A stretch of 28,438 nt of DNA from Calocera cornea HHB12733 (Eukaryota; Basidiomycota; Dacrymycetes; Dacrymycetales; Dacrymycetaceae). The DNA is taken from positions 1 through 28,438 of the forward strand of contig KV424162.1 of assembly GCA_001632435.1 (NCBI GenBank). The letters are read 5' to 3'. The notes under the pieces are model-generated. The model was not told the DNA's origin. It saw nothing but the letters and a program-made list of their open reading frames with translations, and did no database searches. The position numbers were made by a program, and so were the translations under genes. Positions 27,586 to 28,438 of this stretch are shown here, one piece after another (the first letter of the stretch is position 1; each line of letters starts with the position of its first letter).

Positions 27586-28438
27586 ATGGATCCTGTCAAC
27601 AACAGCCAGAGCTCTCAGTCCATCCTGGACATGAGCGATGCTGAGCAAGCCCTCCCGGAGTACTTTGCCAACCCAGTACCCCATGCCCAGAACATGGTGC
27701 CACCTGCACCGCCCCAAGCGCCACAGGCTCCCCTCGATCCACTCAGCATGATTGGGAATGCCCTTGGCGGCATCACACAGCTATTGCATCAACTGTCAGC
27801 TGCACAGCCACAACTGTCAGCCTCCACCCGGCCTGCTATCTCCATCCGGGCACCGGAACCCGTGCCCTACGACGGCAAGCCACAGACACTGGAGTCATTT
27901 CTGAGACAGTGTCTTGACAACATACACAATGCTGGACCCGCATCTTTCCCCACGGACCGGCACAAGACAACCTACATTGCCGGATTCCTCACCAAACACG
28001 ACTTTCCACGTCACTGGCTCGAAGGCCTCCGTGCCTCCAATGAGCAAATCATGGACAATTTCCACTCTTTCTTGGTGGAATTCCGACGTCACTTCTCCGA
28101 CCCCGATGCCCAAGGTTCTGCTCTGCGTCGCTTGGAGAAGCTGAAGCAGACCACCTCTGCATCCAAGTATGCCTCAGAGTTCCAGGACCTCATCAATGTC
28201 CTCCCAGTCTCAGAATACACCAAATGCGACTATTTCTACCGTGGACTCAAGCCCGATGTCCAAGATGGCTTCATTTCCATTGGGAAGCCAGACAACCTCC
28301 ATGCCCTCATGCGCCAGGCCATTGACATCGACAATCGATTGTATCAATTGCGCTCTGACCGCCGCACAACCCACAAATCCAGCCCCAGTTCCAACAGTCA
28401 CGGTTCGCGCTCAGTGACAGTTCAACTGTCAGCAAACC
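27586..28438 (+). CDS. Gag polyprotein of a Ty3/gypsy retrotransposon, partial
   Basis: The open frame from MDPVNNSQSS runs 284 codons to the window end without a stop. The N-terminal 90 residues are Gln/Pro/Ala-rich. From VPYDGKPQTLESFLRQC (about residue 92) it follows the retrotransposon gag fold: FPTDRHKTTYIAGFL, HWLEGLRAS, FHSFLVEFRRHFSDPDA, LRRLEKLKQTTSASKYASEF, YFYRGLKPDVQDGF and LMRQAIDIDNRLYQLR. These are standard elements of fungal Ty3/gypsy Gag. The CCHC zinc knuckle expected next would be past the edge. Gag packages the element RNA into virus-like particles in the cytoplasm. The peptide QLSA occurs three times because the octamer AACTGTCA recurs in frame. Confidence 0.88.
   Translation, partial: MDPVNNSQSSQSILDMSDAEQALPEYFANPVPHAQNMVPPAPPQAPQAPLDPLSMIGNALGGITQLLHQLSAAQPQLSASTRPAISIRAPEPVPYDGKPQTLESFLRQCLDNIHNAGPASFPTDRHKTTYIAGFLTKHDFPRHWLEGLRASNEQIMDNFHSFLVEFRRHFSDPDAQGSALRRLEKLKQTTSASKYASEFQDLINVLPVSEYTKCDYFYRGLKPDVQDGFISIGKPDNLHALMRQAIDIDNRLYQLRSDRRTTHKSSPSSNSHGSRSVTVQLSAN

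Larger units (their letters stand above)
27264..28438 (+). mobile_element. Ty3/gypsy LTR retrotransposon, 5' part, cut by window end
   Basis: The window contains a 5' LTR, a primer-binding region complementary to the element's own RNA start, and the beginning of gag. Protease, reverse transcriptase, RNase H, integrase and the 3' LTR must lie beyond the window. The left boundary is either 27264 or 27330. The uninterrupted gag frame and canonical promoter suggest a fairly young copy. Confidence 0.8.

Noticed and set aside
27099..27602. Minus-strand 167-codon frame across the LTR
   Set aside because: It overlaps the LTR, TATA box and primer-binding site on the other strand; there is no domain and composition follows the pyrimidine-rich LTR.
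1..28438. tRNA genes, rRNA, CRISPR arrays
   Set aside because: Looked for T-loop words (GGTTCGA-type) and regularly spaced repeats by eye; the few GTTCGA hits fall in coding sequence or lack any cloverleaf context.

Overview
The window is nuclear DNA of a filamentous basidiomycete, most likely an agaricomycete. The signs are GC-rich sequence, many 45-90 nt GT-AG introns in nearly every gene, very compact convergent and divergent gene pairs, a Tnp2-type (Transposase_21) transposase of the kind common in mushrooms and their relatives, and a self-primed Ty3/gypsy element. All gene models are hand-spliced. For each multi-exon model the exon lengths sum to a multiple of three and the splice phases agree. 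No tRNA, rRNA or CRISPR array was seen.

Left third (about 1-6.9 kb): a probable CACTA/CMC-type DNA transposon with two convergent genes whose stop codons lie 32 bp apart. One is a 1145-aa Tnp2-like transposase (+). The other is a 500-aa acidic/basic accessory protein (-) ending in a KKKRK nuclear-localisation-like tail. The most unusual signal of the window is here. A roughly 20-bp motif (core ACCGGNACGATTACATACC) recurs six times inside the two genes. Five copies lie within or next to introns, always in the same sense relative to transcription, and the copy nearest the convergence point is palindromic. A separate cluster of CCGGA motifs sits at the left edge. The element ends were not resolved.

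Middle (7.1-13.9 kb): a SAT-like GNAT N-acetyltransferase, then a tandem array of four aminoglycoside-phosphotransferase-fold (APH) kinase copies. Copies 1 and 3 are intact and intronless. Copy 2 is frameshifted and copy 4 is a truncated relic. Copies 1 and 3 share a 104-bp patch that differs at one base, which suggests gene conversion. The first three copies share an upstream element. An unrecognised 171-aa gene lies between copies 2 and 3 on the opposite strand.

Right half (14.1-26.9 kb): a DAL5/allantoate-permease-family MFS transporter (-) and, divergent from it, a Gyp8/TBC1D20-like Rab GAP with a C-terminal membrane anchor (+, interrupted by a 100-N assembly gap). These are followed by an unrecognised 340-aa two-hydrophobic-segment membrane protein (-), a stretch with only weak ORFs, a four-finger C2H2 transcription-factor-like gene (+), and, convergent with it, an XPG/Rad2-family structure-specific nuclease (-) with every catalytic acid in place. 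Apart from the two transposons these genes look like ordinary chromosomal genes. I see no evidence that they form one pathway.

Right edge (27.2 kb to end): the 5' LTR, primer-binding region and start of gag of a Ty3/gypsy retrotransposon. Ten bases just downstream of the LTR are perfectly complementary to the predicted 5' end of its own RNA, the hallmark of Tf1/sushi-type self-priming. An octamer TGACAGTT is reiterated eight times in the LTR and gag, twice as a near-perfect palindrome.
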